Assembly: GCA_965216725.1 (NCBI GenBank) | Contig: CBDCGI010000007.1 | Span: 186,001-250,000 of the forward strand | DNA from: JACZUI01 sp965216725 | GTDB lineage: Bacteria > Actinomycetota > Acidimicrobiia > Spongiisociales > ZC4RG35 | Reading direction: 5' to 3' | DNA: 64,000 bases | Shown: in pieces, positions 39,848 through 48,766 of the stretch | How the letters are laid out: each line of letters starts with the position of its first letter | Numbering within the stretch: the first letter of the stretch is position 1 | Made by a program: the position numbers and the translations under genes | The notes under the pieces: model-generated | What the model was told of the DNA's origin: nothing | Databases searched by the model: none | What the model saw: the letters and a program-made list of their open reading frames with translations, nothing else

Positions 39848-40999
39848 ATGAACGGCTATGTAGCTCGCAAGGGCGACCGCTGGTATGCGGTGGTGTACGA
39901 GGGTGTCGACCCCGAGACCGGAAAGGAGCGTCGACGCTGGGTGCCGGCTGGCGCTGACCGAGCCGAGGCAGAAGATCTCGCGAGACGTCTCGGCACTGAG
40001 GAGGAGCAACGTAGGTCGGGTCGAAGGTCGCAGCCCACCGTGGCTGGGTTTCTTCTCCGGTACTGGCTGCCGGCCAAACAGGCGCAGCTGGCGCCAGTCA
40101 CCTTCGCCGGATACCAACGAATGATCCGCCTACATGTGATCCCTCACATCGGAGACGTCGTGTTACGGAAACTCCAAGCCGAGGAGCTCGAGCAGCTCTA
40201 CACCATGCTCCTCAAGGAGGGCAGATCCGACAACAGAGGTGGACTTTCACCGAAGACTGTGCACGAGATCCACGTGATCCTGCGAGCCGCTTTCGGAAAC
40301 GCAGTACGCAAACACTTGCTGCGGGAGAATCCCGCAAGACTCGCCAACGCCCCGAAGCACCGACGTAACACTGATCGCGCCCATCGCGTCTGGACCGCGG
40401 ACCAGCTCCGCTGCTTTCTCCAGGAGAGTGCCGGACTGCGCCATCACCCGTTGTTCTGGCTTGCCGCTCACACCGGGATGAGACGTTCTGAGATACTCGG
40501 CTTGCGGTGGAGCCAGGTCGATGTCGATGCCAGTCGCCTCTCGGTGTGTCGATCCGTGGTCTCAATCGGATACGAGGTTCACGAAAGCCCTGGGAAGACC
40601 CGCAGCTCACGACGGACCGTCGACCTCGACTCAAGGAGCATCGAGATGCTCACCAGATGGCGGCAGCGCCAAAAGGATGAGATCGGGGGCCACGATGCGG
40701 AAGGTCCGGTGTTCACCAAGCCTGACGGCACCTTGATGCATCCCCACTCGTTGTCACAGGCCTTCGACCGCGCAGTGGCCAAGACCTCCCTGCCGCGGAT
40801 AAGTCTGCACGACCTGAGACACACCCATGCCAGCCTGCTGCTCAGAGCTGGCGTTCCGCTCAAGGTCGTTTCCGAACGGCTCGGGCACTCCAGCCCAGCG
40901 TTCACAATGGCCACCTATCAGCACATCCTCCCCGGAATGCAGGCCGAAGCAGCCGCCACCTTCGCCGCCCTGGTCGATCCCGACATTTCTACCGGGTAG
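39848..40999 (+). CDS. int: Tyrosine site-specific integrase
   Basis: The protein is 383 aa. An N-terminal arm-binding (AP2-like) segment 'GYVARKGDRWYAVVYEGVDPETGKERRRW' is followed by a SAM-like core-binding domain (about 58-165; 'FLLRYWLPAKQAQLAPVTFAGYQRMIRLHVIPHIGD') and the catalytic domain. Catalytic residues: Arg in 'HTGMRRSEILGLRWSQVD' (about 211), His-x-x-Arg in 'SLHDLRHTHASLLLRAG', His in 'VSERLGHSSP', and nucleophile Tyr in 'FTMATYQHILPG' (about 357). It reads towards the tRNA gene 82 bp away, its expected target. The only complete integrase in the window. Confidence 0.95.
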   Translation: MNGYVARKGDRWYAVVYEGVDPETGKERRRWVPAGADRAEAEDLARRLGTEEEQRRSGRRSQPTVAGFLLRYWLPAKQAQLAPVTFAGYQRMIRLHVIPHIGDVVLRKLQAEELEQLYTMLLKEGRSDNRGGLSPKTVHEIHVILRAAFGNAVRKHLLRENPARLANAPKHRRNTDRAHRVWTADQLRCFLQESAGLRHHPLFWLAAHTGMRRSEILGLRWSQVDVDASRLSVCRSVVSIGYEVHESPGKTRSSRRTVDLDSRSIEMLTRWRQRQKDEIGGHDAEGPVFTKPDGTLMHPHSLSQAFDRAVAKTSLPRISLHDLRHTHASLLLRAGVPLKVVSERLGHSSPAFTMATYQHILPGMQAEAAATFAALVDPDISTG

Positions 41000-41032
41000 C
41001 CGCCGGTAGAAGAACCGGTAGAACCGGTAGAA
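40987..41032. repeat. CCGGTAGAA repeats, candidate integrase arm-type sites
   Basis: CCGGTAGAA occurs three times in direct orientation (41003-41011, 41015-41023, 41024-41032) and once inverted (40987-40995, overlapping the integrase stop region). They lie between the integrase gene and the tRNA att core, where arm-type sites for the integrase N-terminal domain are expected. The same 9-mer appears inverted at 11841-11849. Confidence 0.6.
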
Positions 41033-41042
41033 GAAGCAACGA

Positions 41043-41074
41043 AGCCCTGGTCAGAGAGGTCTCTGACCAGGGCT
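41043..41074 (-). terminator. Terminator of the tRNA-Met gene
   Basis: AGCCCTGGTCAGAGA (41043-41057) and its perfect complement (41060-41074) form a 15-bp stem with a 2-nt loop immediately 3' of the tRNA on the minus strand. The equivalent hairpins at att1-att3 are shorter and of a different sequence. Confidence 0.8.
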
Positions 41075-41080
41075 TTCTCG

Positions 41081-41154
<74 letters not shown>

Positions 41155-41173
41155 TCGCTTGGTTGTGATGGCG

Positions 41174-41202
41174 ATTTTAAGGGGACCTCGGGACTAGGAC
41201 AA
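41174..41202 (-). promoter_or_regulatory. Putative promoter of the initiator tRNA gene
   Basis: On the minus strand TTGTCC (41202-41197) and TAAAAT (41179-41174) are separated by 17 bp, a good sigma-70-like spacing, 20 bp before the tRNA 5' end. It overlaps the end of the DUF4126 gene. Confidence 0.5.
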
Positions 41203-41796
41203 CCCCTCGCCTTTGGGGACGGTTCCCAAGAACTCCCCAACCCGCCTCCATTGCTTCCGCACGACCTTCCACAGCCAGAACGTCAAGGCACCAGCCCCGA
41301 CGGCGAGTATGACCACCACAACGATGGCGACTACTGGGAAGGCGAAGGCCAGTCCGATCAGACCGGCGACCGTGAAATCCTCGAATAAGGAGAGCCCGAC
41401 GTTGGAAACAGGCTCGGGCGAGGTGTTGACGGCAAGCCGGGTGCTGGCTTTGGCGGAATGGGATGTGACCGACAATCCGGCGGCGACCACGGCCCCAAGC
41501 GCGGCGCCAATGGACTCCGATTCGCCGGCGAGGACAGCTCCCAGCGCCGCGGCTCCCAGCGGACGGACGAAGGTATGGACTGCATCCCAGACGTTGTCCA
41601 AATAGGGAACCTTGTCCGCGACGAATTCCACGGCGAACAGAACTCCGGCGATGATCATCACATCGACGCGGGTGAGAACCTCGGGCACATCGCTCCAACC
41701 GAGTCTGCCGGCGACACCCAGCAGAAGAGTCACCAGATAGAGGTTGATCCCGGAGGCCCAGCCCGAGCCGGCCAGAATCGCTAAGGCATCCACCAC
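41194..41796 (-). CDS. DUF4126 family membrane protein
   Basis: The protein is 200 aa. 'LAILAGSGWASGINLYLVTLLLGVAGRLG' is the typical DUF4126 N-terminus, followed by 'VLFAVEFVADKVPYLDNVWDAVHTFVRPLGAAALGAVLAG' and two further helices (LIGLAFAFPVVAIVVVVILAVGAGALTFWLW). An integral membrane protein of unknown function. First chromosomal gene to the right of the island array. Confidence 0.88.
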   Translation of the reverse strand: MVDALAILAGSGWASGINLYLVTLLLGVAGRLGWSDVPEVLTRVDVMIIAGVLFAVEFVADKVPYLDNVWDAVHTFVRPLGAAALGAVLAGESESIGAALGAVVAAGLSVTSHSAKASTRLAVNTSPEPVSNVGLSLFEDFTVAGLIGLAFAFPVVAIVVVVILAVGAGALTFWLWKVVRKQWRRVGEFLGTVPKGEGLS

Positions 41797-41888
41797 GGAG
41801 AATTCTACGACGGCCGAATCACAAGGCCGATGCGGCGCTGGGACAGGCCGCCTAACCTGCGCCGACCCAACACGACATGGAGGTATCT

Positions 41889-42167
41889 GTGGGAGATGTA
41901 ATCGGAACGATCATCGGCGCCCTACTCGCCGGAATCATCATCGGTCCCCTGGCCCGCCTGGTCTTGCCCGGAAAACAGAGCATCTCCCTTGGGATGACCG
42001 TTCTGGTCGGAGCCGTCGGTGCCCTTGTAGGTGGCTTCATCGCCCAGGCTCTCGGTGTCGGCGAGACCGACGGCATTGATTGGATCAAACACGCGATTCA
42101 GGTGGTGGTGGCAGCCGTGGCGATCATCTTCTATGCCCGGATGTCTGGAAACAAAGCTTCTGCATAG
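41889..42167 (+). CDS. GlsB/YeaQ/YmgE family membrane protein
   Basis: The protein is 92 aa from GTG 41889; the ATG 12 nt upstream overlaps the GGAGG ribosome site, so GTG is preferred. Three helices: 'VIGTIIGALLAGIIIGPLARLVLP', 'LGMTVLVGAVGALVGGFIAQAL' and 'HAIQVVVAAVAIIFYARM'. The 'GxxxGPLARLVLPGKQ' motif is typical of transglycosylase-associated (GlsB) stress membrane proteins. Confidence 0.85.
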   Translation: MGDVIGTIIGALLAGIIIGPLARLVLPGKQSISLGMTVLVGAVGALVGGFIAQALGVGETDGIDWIKHAIQVVVAAVAIIFYARMSGNKASA

Positions 42168-42179
42168 ACGGGATTCGCG

Positions 42180-42662
42180 ATGAATGATGCCGGTGAGCCA
42201 GCTCTCGACGATGAGAGGCTCGCCGGCGTCACTTTTGAGTTGATCCGACATCGCCGGGCGAGCTCCCTCGAGGAGGCCGCCCAGCTGCGGGGCGTCGAGC
42301 CCGACGCCATGATCAAGACCATGGTCGTGAGGCGCGGCGAAGACGACTACATCTTCGCCTTGGTTCCCGGAGACAGGGTGATCGATTGGCCCAAGTTGCG
42401 TTCACTCCTCGGCGAACGAAGGCTATCCATGCCCGACGCCGACGAGGCTTTGGCGGTGACAGGGTACGCCAGGGGCACCATCACCCCTTTTGGTTCCAAA
42501 GCCGCACTCCCCGTGATCGCCGACGTGAAGATTTCCTCAGGGACCGTTTCAGTCGGCGCCGGCAGACACGGATCCTCGCTGACCCTCGACGGCGCGGACA
42601 TGGTTCGTGCCCTCGACGCCGCGGTTGCCGACATCACCAAACCCAGAAGCGAACCAGCATGA
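42180..42662 (+). CDS. YbaK/EbsC-type aminoacyl-tRNA deacylase
   Basis: The protein is 160 aa. 'ASSLEEAAQLRGVEPDAMIKTMVVRRGEDDYIFALVPGDRVIDWPKL' contains the catalytic Lys (IKTMV), and 'GYARGTITPFGSKAALPVIAD' the G-x-x-x-P-F-G motif of the INS/YbaK editing domain family (ProX, YbaK). It would hydrolyse mischarged aminoacyl-tRNAs. It follows the GlsB gene by 12 bp, probably one transcript. Confidence 0.88.
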   Translation: MNDAGEPALDDERLAGVTFELIRHRRASSLEEAAQLRGVEPDAMIKTMVVRRGEDDYIFALVPGDRVIDWPKLRSLLGERRLSMPDADEALAVTGYARGTITPFGSKAALPVIADVKISSGTVSVGAGRHGSSLTLDGADMVRALDAAVADITKPRSEPA

Positions 42663-42710
42663 ATCTGGCTCTCAGGAAAGAACTGCTCGGATGAAGGACT
42701 TGCTGAGGGG

Positions 42711-42938
42711 TTAGCGGTAGCGCCAGACGATCCGGCCCCGGGTTGGATCGTAGGTTGAAACTTCGACGTCGACTGTGTCTCCCGGAAGAACACGAATACC
42801 CCGGCCGCGACGCATTCGCCCGGACGGTTTCGCCAGGAGCTCGAACCCACTTTCCAGCTTCACCTCGAACGTCGAGTCGGGCAGCATCTTGAGGACCGTG
42901 CCTCGCATCCGTATGTATTCGTCCTGGTCTTTGGCCAT
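42711..42938 (-). CDS. infA: Translation initiation factor IF-1
   Basis: The protein is 75 aa, full length for IF-1. An OB-fold: 'IRMRGTVLKMLPDSTFEVKLESGFELLAKPSGRMRR', then 'IRVLPGDTVDVEVSTYDPTRGRIVWRYR', matching the canonical C-terminus 'LPGDKVTVELSPYDLTRGRI'. The K/R-rich loop RMRRGRG replaces RKNYI and HISG is replaced by KPSG, so this is a divergent copy. It is not in a ribosomal protein operon, so a second infA elsewhere in the genome is likely. Confidence 0.88.
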   Translation of the reverse strand: MAKDQDEYIRMRGTVLKMLPDSTFEVKLESGFELLAKPSGRMRRGRGIRVLPGDTVDVEVSTYDPTRGRIVWRYR

Positions 42939-42996
42939 TACCTACACCTTAGGTGCCTGATGGGGCTTGGAGAAGGTCAGCGCCGGGCTTGCCGAA

Positions 42997-45921
42997 TCAC
43001 GAGATGGCACCAAGCCGGGCCTCGACCGACCCTTGGATGATGTCGAGCGCCTCGCGGGTCAGACGCTGCGCCTCCTCGACCTGACGTTGGTACTCGGCGA
43101 GATCACCGGCTCGCAGCGCCTCCTCTGCAGCGGCAAAGGCGGCTTCAGCCTGGCTCAGTAGCTCCTCGACTGTCTCGTCGCCAGTCGAAGGCGGTGACGG
43201 CGGTTGCGGCTCACCGTCGCCAGGGTCCCCGCCATCGGAACTGCCGAACACCAGCGACAGCGCACCTTCCAGGGTTCCCGACCACTCAACCTGATCTCCG
43301 AAGACAACGGCGACCCTGCGGAACTCGGGGAAGGCCCCACCCTCCTCTTCGAGGAAGATTGGTTGCACGTAGATGAGGGAGTCCTCGATGGGCACCACCA
43401 GAAGGTCACCTTTTATGACATCGGACCCTCTACCCCGCCACAGGCTCAGCTGTTGGGCGATCTCGGCGTCCTGTTCGATCCGCTGCCCGACCTGTTCGGT
43501 GCCGTCCACGAGCTCGCCCTGAGGCATGCGGAAGTCGACGAGACGGCCATACCGGCCCGGCGTGGAGTCGGCCACCAGGAAGCCCGCCATGTTGCGCTTC
43601 TCCCTGGGTGTGAAAGGTTGTAACAGGAGATATGACAGGTCTTCCTCACCAGGCAGCTTGGTGAGCAGGTAATACGGGAGTATCTCGGCACGGTGCCTCA
43701 CCGAACCGGTGGTGGCGCTGATCTGATCGCCGAACAACAGCTCCTGACCCACGGCGTTGTTCCGGGAGATGGTCGAGGGGTCGGCCGGCAGCGACCAGGC
43801 GTCATTGCCGGTGAACAGCTCTGTCGCGTTGTCAACGTGATACTCGAGATAGAGCTGGCCCTGAACTCGGAACAAGTCCTGGGGGTAGCGAACGTGGTCG
43901 GCGATCCCGGCCGGCATCTGCTCCGCCGGGACAAAGACCCCTGGATAGACATCGGCCCATGCCTGGATGATGGGATCCGACTCGTCGAACATGTAGAAGG
44001 TGATGTGCCCGTCATGGGCGTCGACAATCGCCTTCACCGAGTTGCGCATGTAGTTGACGCCGCTGCGCAGATCCGACGATTGGGCAAGCCGGCCGATCGC
44101 CTGGTTGGTCAGGGGTTGTGAGTAAGGGAAATGCGATGTCTTGGTGTAGAGGTCGAGGATCCAGTGGATCCTCCCATCCATGATCACCGGGTAGGGGTCG
44201 GTGTCGGTCTCGAGGAACGGGGCAACCTCGTCGACCATCTCCCTGATGTTCCTCTCGACGAGGACCCGGCTGTCGGAACGGATCTCGGACGAGATCAAAA
44301 GGTTCAGATCGCGATAGCGGAGGGCGAATGCGGCACGTTTCCAGATATTGCTCAACTCGACTCCGGCTTCACCCTGATACTCGTTGCGTTGGGTGCTTCC
44401 CTCTCCAGGCAACGGAAAGTCGATCTCCTGGGGTGACGCCCCTGTCTTGACCACCACTGGCCTTCCCGGTCGATACGTCTCGCCGAAATAGACCCGAGGT
44501 TCGACCAGGTCCAGCGCCTCGACGGATGCCGTCGGCGGAACGTCCTTCAGTAGGAATTCGGGCTGGCCGCCCGATCCGACGACGTTGGCCTCGTTGACCA
44601 CTGCCCCAACGCCGTGGGTGTAGAACAGCATCTCGTTCTGCCAGTCCGTCCGGGGCAGGTCATTCTCTTCCAGCTCCCGCACTGCCAGCATCACCTGGGT
44701 CGGCTCGTACTCCTGGTTGGGGTAGCGGTCGGTATCAACCACGCCCAGTGTGTAATAGGGCCGCAGCTCCTGGAAGTTCTGGTAGGTCCGCGGAAGCACT
44801 GAGGTGTCCCAGAGCCGGAGGTTGTCGATGGTCAAACGATTGCCGTCGATATCATCGGCCGTCAGATCATCGGTCGCGGCGAACCCCCGCACCTCGACCT
44901 GGTCGAGACCCCAAGCCATTCGGGTGAATTGGAGGTTGTTCTCCAGGTATGGCGTCTCCCGCTCCAAGGCGGCAGGAGTGACCTGGAACCGCTGGACGAT
45001 CGCGGGGTATATGGCAAGAGCCGCGATGGAAACGACCAACCACGAGCCGATGGCGACCAAGGTCAGGATCCATCCCTTTCGCCAGATATTGATGATGAAA
45101 ATGACTGCGGCGGCAATGGCGATGAAGAAGAGCAGGCGGAGCGCGGGCAGCCGCGCATTGATGTCGGTGTAGCCCGGGCCGAAGAATCCGCTGGCCCGGT
45201 CCGACAGGAGAAGCTCATACATGTCGATGCGATAAGTGGCCGCCCGGACCAGGGCAATGAGGGCCATCAGAATCGATACGTGGACTTTGGTGGGCCTCGT
45301 GACGCTGAAGCGGCGCCCGTCGAAACGTATCCCACCACTGACGTAGTAGGCCACCACAACCACGATCAGGGTGACCACCAGCAAGTTGAACAGCCAGTTG
45401 GCCAGTGAGTCGAAGAGTGGCATCCGAAAGAGGTAGAAGCCCACATCAGTGTTGAAAACCGGATCCTCGACGCCCATCGACTGTGAGTTGAAGAAGAGAA
45501 ACACGTCGTCGCGCCAGGCGACAAGGGTCAGTCCCAGAATCACAGAGAGGGCTGCCGTGGCCCAGATCCTCACCTGGCGGACCCGAGGCTCGACCCATTC
45601 CCGGAACCGTTCGGCCAGCTCCTCTTCTTCGCTCAACTCAAAGGGGACCCAGGCAGGAGACAGTCGATCGACGAGGCGAAGATTGAGCCAGACGACGACG
45701 AAGGTGACGCCGACCCCTATCACCGCCAACAGGAGGGACATTCCCACTCGCCGCTGCCATACCTCTTCGTATCCAACCGAGTCGAACCAGAGATAGTCGG
45801 TCCAATAGGTCCCGGCGGCGGTGAGGAGCAAATAGATGCCCACTACAACACCGATGATGATGGCCAGTGGCCGGCGACGATCGGGCGCCGACCTGTAATC
45901 GGGGGGGACCCTGGTGAACAT
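42997..45921 (-). CDS. UPF0182 family large membrane protein
   Basis: The protein is 974 aa. Seven membrane helices occupy the first 310 residues ('LAIIIGVVVGIYLLLTAAGTYWTDYLWFDSVGYEEVW' is the family signature start). A large exported domain of about 600 aa contains 'YLENNLQFTRMAWGLDQVEVRGF', 'RTYQNFQELRPYYTLGVVDTDRY' and 'PYPVIMDGRIHWILDLYTKTSHFPYSQPL'. A Pro-rich linker and a C-terminal helix 'VEELLSQAEAAFAAAEEALRAGDLAEYQRQVEEAQRL' close it. Widespread in Actinobacteria; function unknown. Confidence 0.93.
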   Translation of the reverse strand: MFTRVPPDYRSAPDRRRPLAIIIGVVVGIYLLLTAAGTYWTDYLWFDSVGYEEVWQRRVGMSLLLAVIGVGVTFVVVWLNLRLVDRLSPAWVPFELSEEEELAERFREWVEPRVRQVRIWATAALSVILGLTLVAWRDDVFLFFNSQSMGVEDPVFNTDVGFYLFRMPLFDSLANWLFNLLVVTLIVVVVAYYVSGGIRFDGRRFSVTRPTKVHVSILMALIALVRAATYRIDMYELLLSDRASGFFGPGYTDINARLPALRLLFFIAIAAAVIFIINIWRKGWILTLVAIGSWLVVSIAALAIYPAIVQRFQVTPAALERETPYLENNLQFTRMAWGLDQVEVRGFAATDDLTADDIDGNRLTIDNLRLWDTSVLPRTYQNFQELRPYYTLGVVDTDRYPNQEYEPTQVMLAVRELEENDLPRTDWQNEMLFYTHGVGAVVNEANVVGSGGQPEFLLKDVPPTASVEALDLVEPRVYFGETYRPGRPVVVKTGASPQEIDFPLPGEGSTQRNEYQGEAGVELSNIWKRAAFALRYRDLNLLISSEIRSDSRVLVERNIREMVDEVAPFLETDTDPYPVIMDGRIHWILDLYTKTSHFPYSQPLTNQAIGRLAQSSDLRSGVNYMRNSVKAIVDAHDGHITFYMFDESDPIIQAWADVYPGVFVPAEQMPAGIADHVRYPQDLFRVQGQLYLEYHVDNATELFTGNDAWSLPADPSTISRNNAVGQELLFGDQISATTGSVRHRAEILPYYLLTKLPGEEDLSYLLLQPFTPREKRNMAGFLVADSTPGRYGRLVDFRMPQGELVDGTEQVGQRIEQDAEIAQQLSLWRGRGSDVIKGDLLVVPIEDSLIYVQPIFLEEEGGAFPEFRRVAVVFGDQVEWSGTLEGALSLVFGSSDGGDPGDGEPQPPSPPSTGDETVEELLSQAEAAFAAAEEALRAGDLAEYQRQVEEAQRLTREALDIIQGSVEARLGAIS

Positions 45922-45972
45922 TGAGGTTTTGAGGCTAACGGCTAGCCCGGCTTGTACATTCGCCTGGTGTGA

Positions 45973-47610
45973 TCAGTCGCCAATTCCGGCTGACTGCTCC
46001 ATGCCCGATCGATAGCCGAGAAATGCCAGTTCCCGGATCCTTCGTTCTGCCTCCTGCGTACGCCATCCGCGGAACACCCGGGACGCTGCCGACTGGCGTT
46101 CCCGCTGCCCTTCGCCCGCTGCAATCAGGGCCTCGGTGACAGCCTGAGCCAGGGACTCGCCAAATTCCTCGGCGGCGTTGGTACGTGGAGTTTCCGGGCG
46201 TTTGCTTCTGCGGCCCAACATGTCAGCCGCTGCTTCGTGTCCCGCAGTGAAACTCTCCGTCCAAAGGCCGATCAGGTCCGCCTTCAGCTCGTCGGCCAGT
46301 CTCGCTTCATCCGGAATCCAGTCGGGGTCGACGCGGAGGCCGTCCAAAGCGACGTTCTGGGCGTCGGTGACCGCCTTTTTCACCCCCCGAAGCGAACGAT
46401 TGATGATGGGAAGGAGACGGGCATCTCTCTCCTCGAGGAACTCTTCGGACATGCTCGCCAGTGCATCCTCCACCGGGTTGGCAGTCAAAGCCACGGGAGC
46501 CGGCTCATCGGAGGGAGATGGCGGCTCTGGCGCCGAGCCATCGCCACGCAGAGATGCAAACAGCGCCGTGACATCGTCGGAACCGGCGGCATCGGTCTCG
46601 GTAGGTGGAGGAGCGGACGCCTCGGGATAGTCGACGACTTCGACAGGCGGGAGAGGTTGATCCGGCTGCTCGATGCTCGGAGCAGGTTCGTCTTCCGTTG
46701 TCGAAGCCCCGGCGCTAGGAGGTGAAGGCTCTACCTCGGTCTCGGGTGGCGGATCGCTGCCGTCGGGTCCGGGCGGGATGATTCGGATCGTTTCTCCAGG
46801 TTCCCAGTCTTCGATTGCGGCGACCGGGCCCGGCGGGACCACCTTCACCGAGGAGCCTTCGGTTGACGAGAGATTCAAATCTTCTCGTCTTTGCTCGAGT
46901 GTGCCTTCCAGTCGGTTGAGAGTGGCCCGAACATTCTCTAGCTCTTCCAGCAGTTCCGCGCGCCTCTCTTCGAGAGCTCGAGTGCGCTCTTCAGCGGACG
47001 AAGCCTGACGCTGCGCCTGTGCGATCATCTCATCACGACGTCGGGTCGCTTCCGACGTCACCTTTTCGGCATCCATCTGAGCCGAGCGGAGCATGTCCTC
47101 GGTCTCACGACGGGCACTGGAGACCAGCCGATGCGCCTCACGCTCGGCGGCACCCATGACGCTGAGAACCTCCGTTTGGCTTTCGTCAGTCACGCGTTTC
47201 GCCTCGGCGGCGGCTTGGTTCAACAGCTCGGATCCGGTGGTCCAGGCGTCACCCCGGAGCGCCTCAGCATCGTTGCGTGCGTCCTTTCGCACTCGCTCTG
47301 CCTCTGCCATCGATTCGGAGCGCCACCTGGCTGCATCGAGAGATGCCCGCTCACGCATCGCCTCCGCTGCCTCTCGGGCTGACTGAAGCACGGCGGTAAC
47401 TTCCCTGCCCAGCTGCTCGAACTCGGTCTCGAGGTCGCGGTCGGCGTGCTCCCCGAGACGTGACTCGAGGCGGCTGCGCTCGGATTCCAGACTCTCGACC
47501 AGGTTGGAAAGCCGGCTCAGAAACGCCTCGACTTCGCCCGAGTCATATCCGCGCAATGTGGTCCTGAAACTGGCGCGGCGAATCTGTTCTGGGCTCAGGT
47601 CAGACGCCAT
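45973..47610 (-). CDS. DivIVA-domain coiled-coil protein
   Basis: The protein is 545 aa. An N-terminal DivIVA motif ('EQIRRASFRTTLRGYDSGEVEAFLSRLSNLVESLESE') is followed by a coiled coil of about 190 residues rich in Ala/Glu/Arg with periodic 'AAEAKRV', 'SARRETEDML', 'TRRRDEMIAQAQ', then a Pro/Glu linker (about 255-370) and a helical C-terminal domain of about 170 aa. It is longer than Wag31/DivIVA and likely a polar scaffold paralogue. It sits between the UPF0182 and PDZ-protease genes, all minus strand. Confidence 0.82.
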   Translation of the reverse strand: MASDLSPEQIRRASFRTTLRGYDSGEVEAFLSRLSNLVESLESERSRLESRLGEHADRDLETEFEQLGREVTAVLQSAREAAEAMRERASLDAARWRSESMAEAERVRKDARNDAEALRGDAWTTGSELLNQAAAEAKRVTDESQTEVLSVMGAAEREAHRLVSSARRETEDMLRSAQMDAEKVTSEATRRRDEMIAQAQRQASSAEERTRALEERRAELLEELENVRATLNRLEGTLEQRREDLNLSSTEGSSVKVVPPGPVAAIEDWEPGETIRIIPPGPDGSDPPPETEVEPSPPSAGASTTEDEPAPSIEQPDQPLPPVEVVDYPEASAPPPTETDAAGSDDVTALFASLRGDGSAPEPPSPSDEPAPVALTANPVEDALASMSEEFLEERDARLLPIINRSLRGVKKAVTDAQNVALDGLRVDPDWIPDEARLADELKADLIGLWTESFTAGHEAAADMLGRRSKRPETPRTNAAEEFGESLAQAVTEALIAAGEGQRERQSAASRVFRGWRTQEAERRIRELAFLGYRSGMEQSAGIGD

Positions 47611-47667
47611 ATCCCCTAGAAGATACTGACGCCGTCAGCGATTCCCGTTGTTTGTGGCCGCAGGCGA

Positions 47668-48711
47668 TCAGGCTGCGGGCTGATCCAGAGAATCGAAAAA
47701 GGCGAGAGCCTCGTCGACGCTCGCCACAGGAATCAACTCCATGGAGTCGCGCTCCGCCGTGAGCGCTCTCTCGTAGTTCCGCTCCGGCAGGAGCATGAAC
47801 TCGGCGCCGGCCGCCTCCGCTGCGACGACCTTCTGGCGTATCCCCCCAATTGATCCCACGGTCCCGTCAGAGTTGATGGTGCCGGTGCCCGCTACAACCC
47901 GGCCCATTGTCATGTCCCCTTCGGTCAGCGCGTCGATAATGGCGATTGTCTGCATCATCCCCGCGGAGGGGCCGCCAACGACGCCGGTTTCGAGCGAGAT
48001 CGGGAAAGGCGGCTCGTCAAGCTGGTGCACCCTCACACCGATGACCGCCCCCCCGTCTTCGGGCGCGGCCGCCATCTCCACGCTCATCTTCATGCTCTTA
48101 TCGCCTCTCGCGACCTCCACTTCGATCACGTCTCCAGGCTGGAGACCATCGAGCGCCGATGTGAGGTCCTCGAACGAAACGATCTCCGACCCGTCCACGG
48201 TTTCGATGATGTCGCCGGGTTGTAGCACCTCGGCCGCCGGCACGTCCTCCGACACCTCCGTGATCAGAACTCCGACCGGGACCATCTCGTGGCCCAGGTA
48301 TCCGAGGGCTACTTCGATAGCCACCTCCTGGGAAGTGTCCATTTGGGCGAGCACACGCTCCCGGTATTCATCGTCGGACTCGTCCGCTCGCCTGACGGCG
48401 TCCCTCCGTACGAGATCTATGCCAGGATCCACTCCGGCAACGACGGCCTCGAAAATGTTCACATCCTGAGAAGAAACAGTGAGCATCAAAAGCTCGCCCT
48501 CGGAAGGGAAGGTCTCAACGCCCTCGGCAACCACGACGTCACCCGCATCGCTCACCGGACCGGGGGAGTAGGCGAGGTAGGGAAGCTCAATGTTCCATGC
48601 AGCCAAAGAGAGCACGCCGGCTACCAGGAGCCCTCCCAGGAAGTAGAGGGGCCAGGAAGAACCGCGGGGGGTGTGGTCCTCCATATGGTCGGGATCGTAA
48701 CGGTCACTCAT
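47668..48711 (-). CDS. PDZ-Lon (S16) domain protease, YlbL family
   Basis: The protein is 347 aa from ATG 48711. One N-terminal helix (SWPLYFLGGLLVAGVLSLAAW), 'PYLAYSPGPVSDAGDVV', a PDZ domain ('VPAAEVLQPGDIIETVDGSEIVSFEDLTSALDGLQPGDVIEVEVARGD') and a Lon-type domain with catalytic Ser in 'GGPSAGMMQTIAIIDALTEGD' and Lys in 'GGIRQKVVAAEAAGAEFMLLP'. It acts outside the membrane. It is divergent from bioY. Start candidates further upstream give non-conserved sequence. Confidence 0.92.
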   Translation of the reverse strand: MSDRYDPDHMEDHTPRGSSWPLYFLGGLLVAGVLSLAAWNIELPYLAYSPGPVSDAGDVVVAEGVETFPSEGELLMLTVSSQDVNIFEAVVAGVDPGIDLVRRDAVRRADESDDEYRERVLAQMDTSQEVAIEVALGYLGHEMVPVGVLITEVSEDVPAAEVLQPGDIIETVDGSEIVSFEDLTSALDGLQPGDVIEVEVARGDKSMKMSVEMAAAPEDGGAVIGVRVHQLDEPPFPISLETGVVGGPSAGMMQTIAIIDALTEGDMTMGRVVAGTGTINSDGTVGSIGGIRQKVVAAEAAGAEFMLLPERNYERALTAERDSMELIPVASVDEALAFFDSLDQPAA

Positions 48712-48766
48712 TGCAACGAGTCTCAGACGTAGTGTCTGCCGCCACCGGTTCCCAGAAGGTAAAGAA

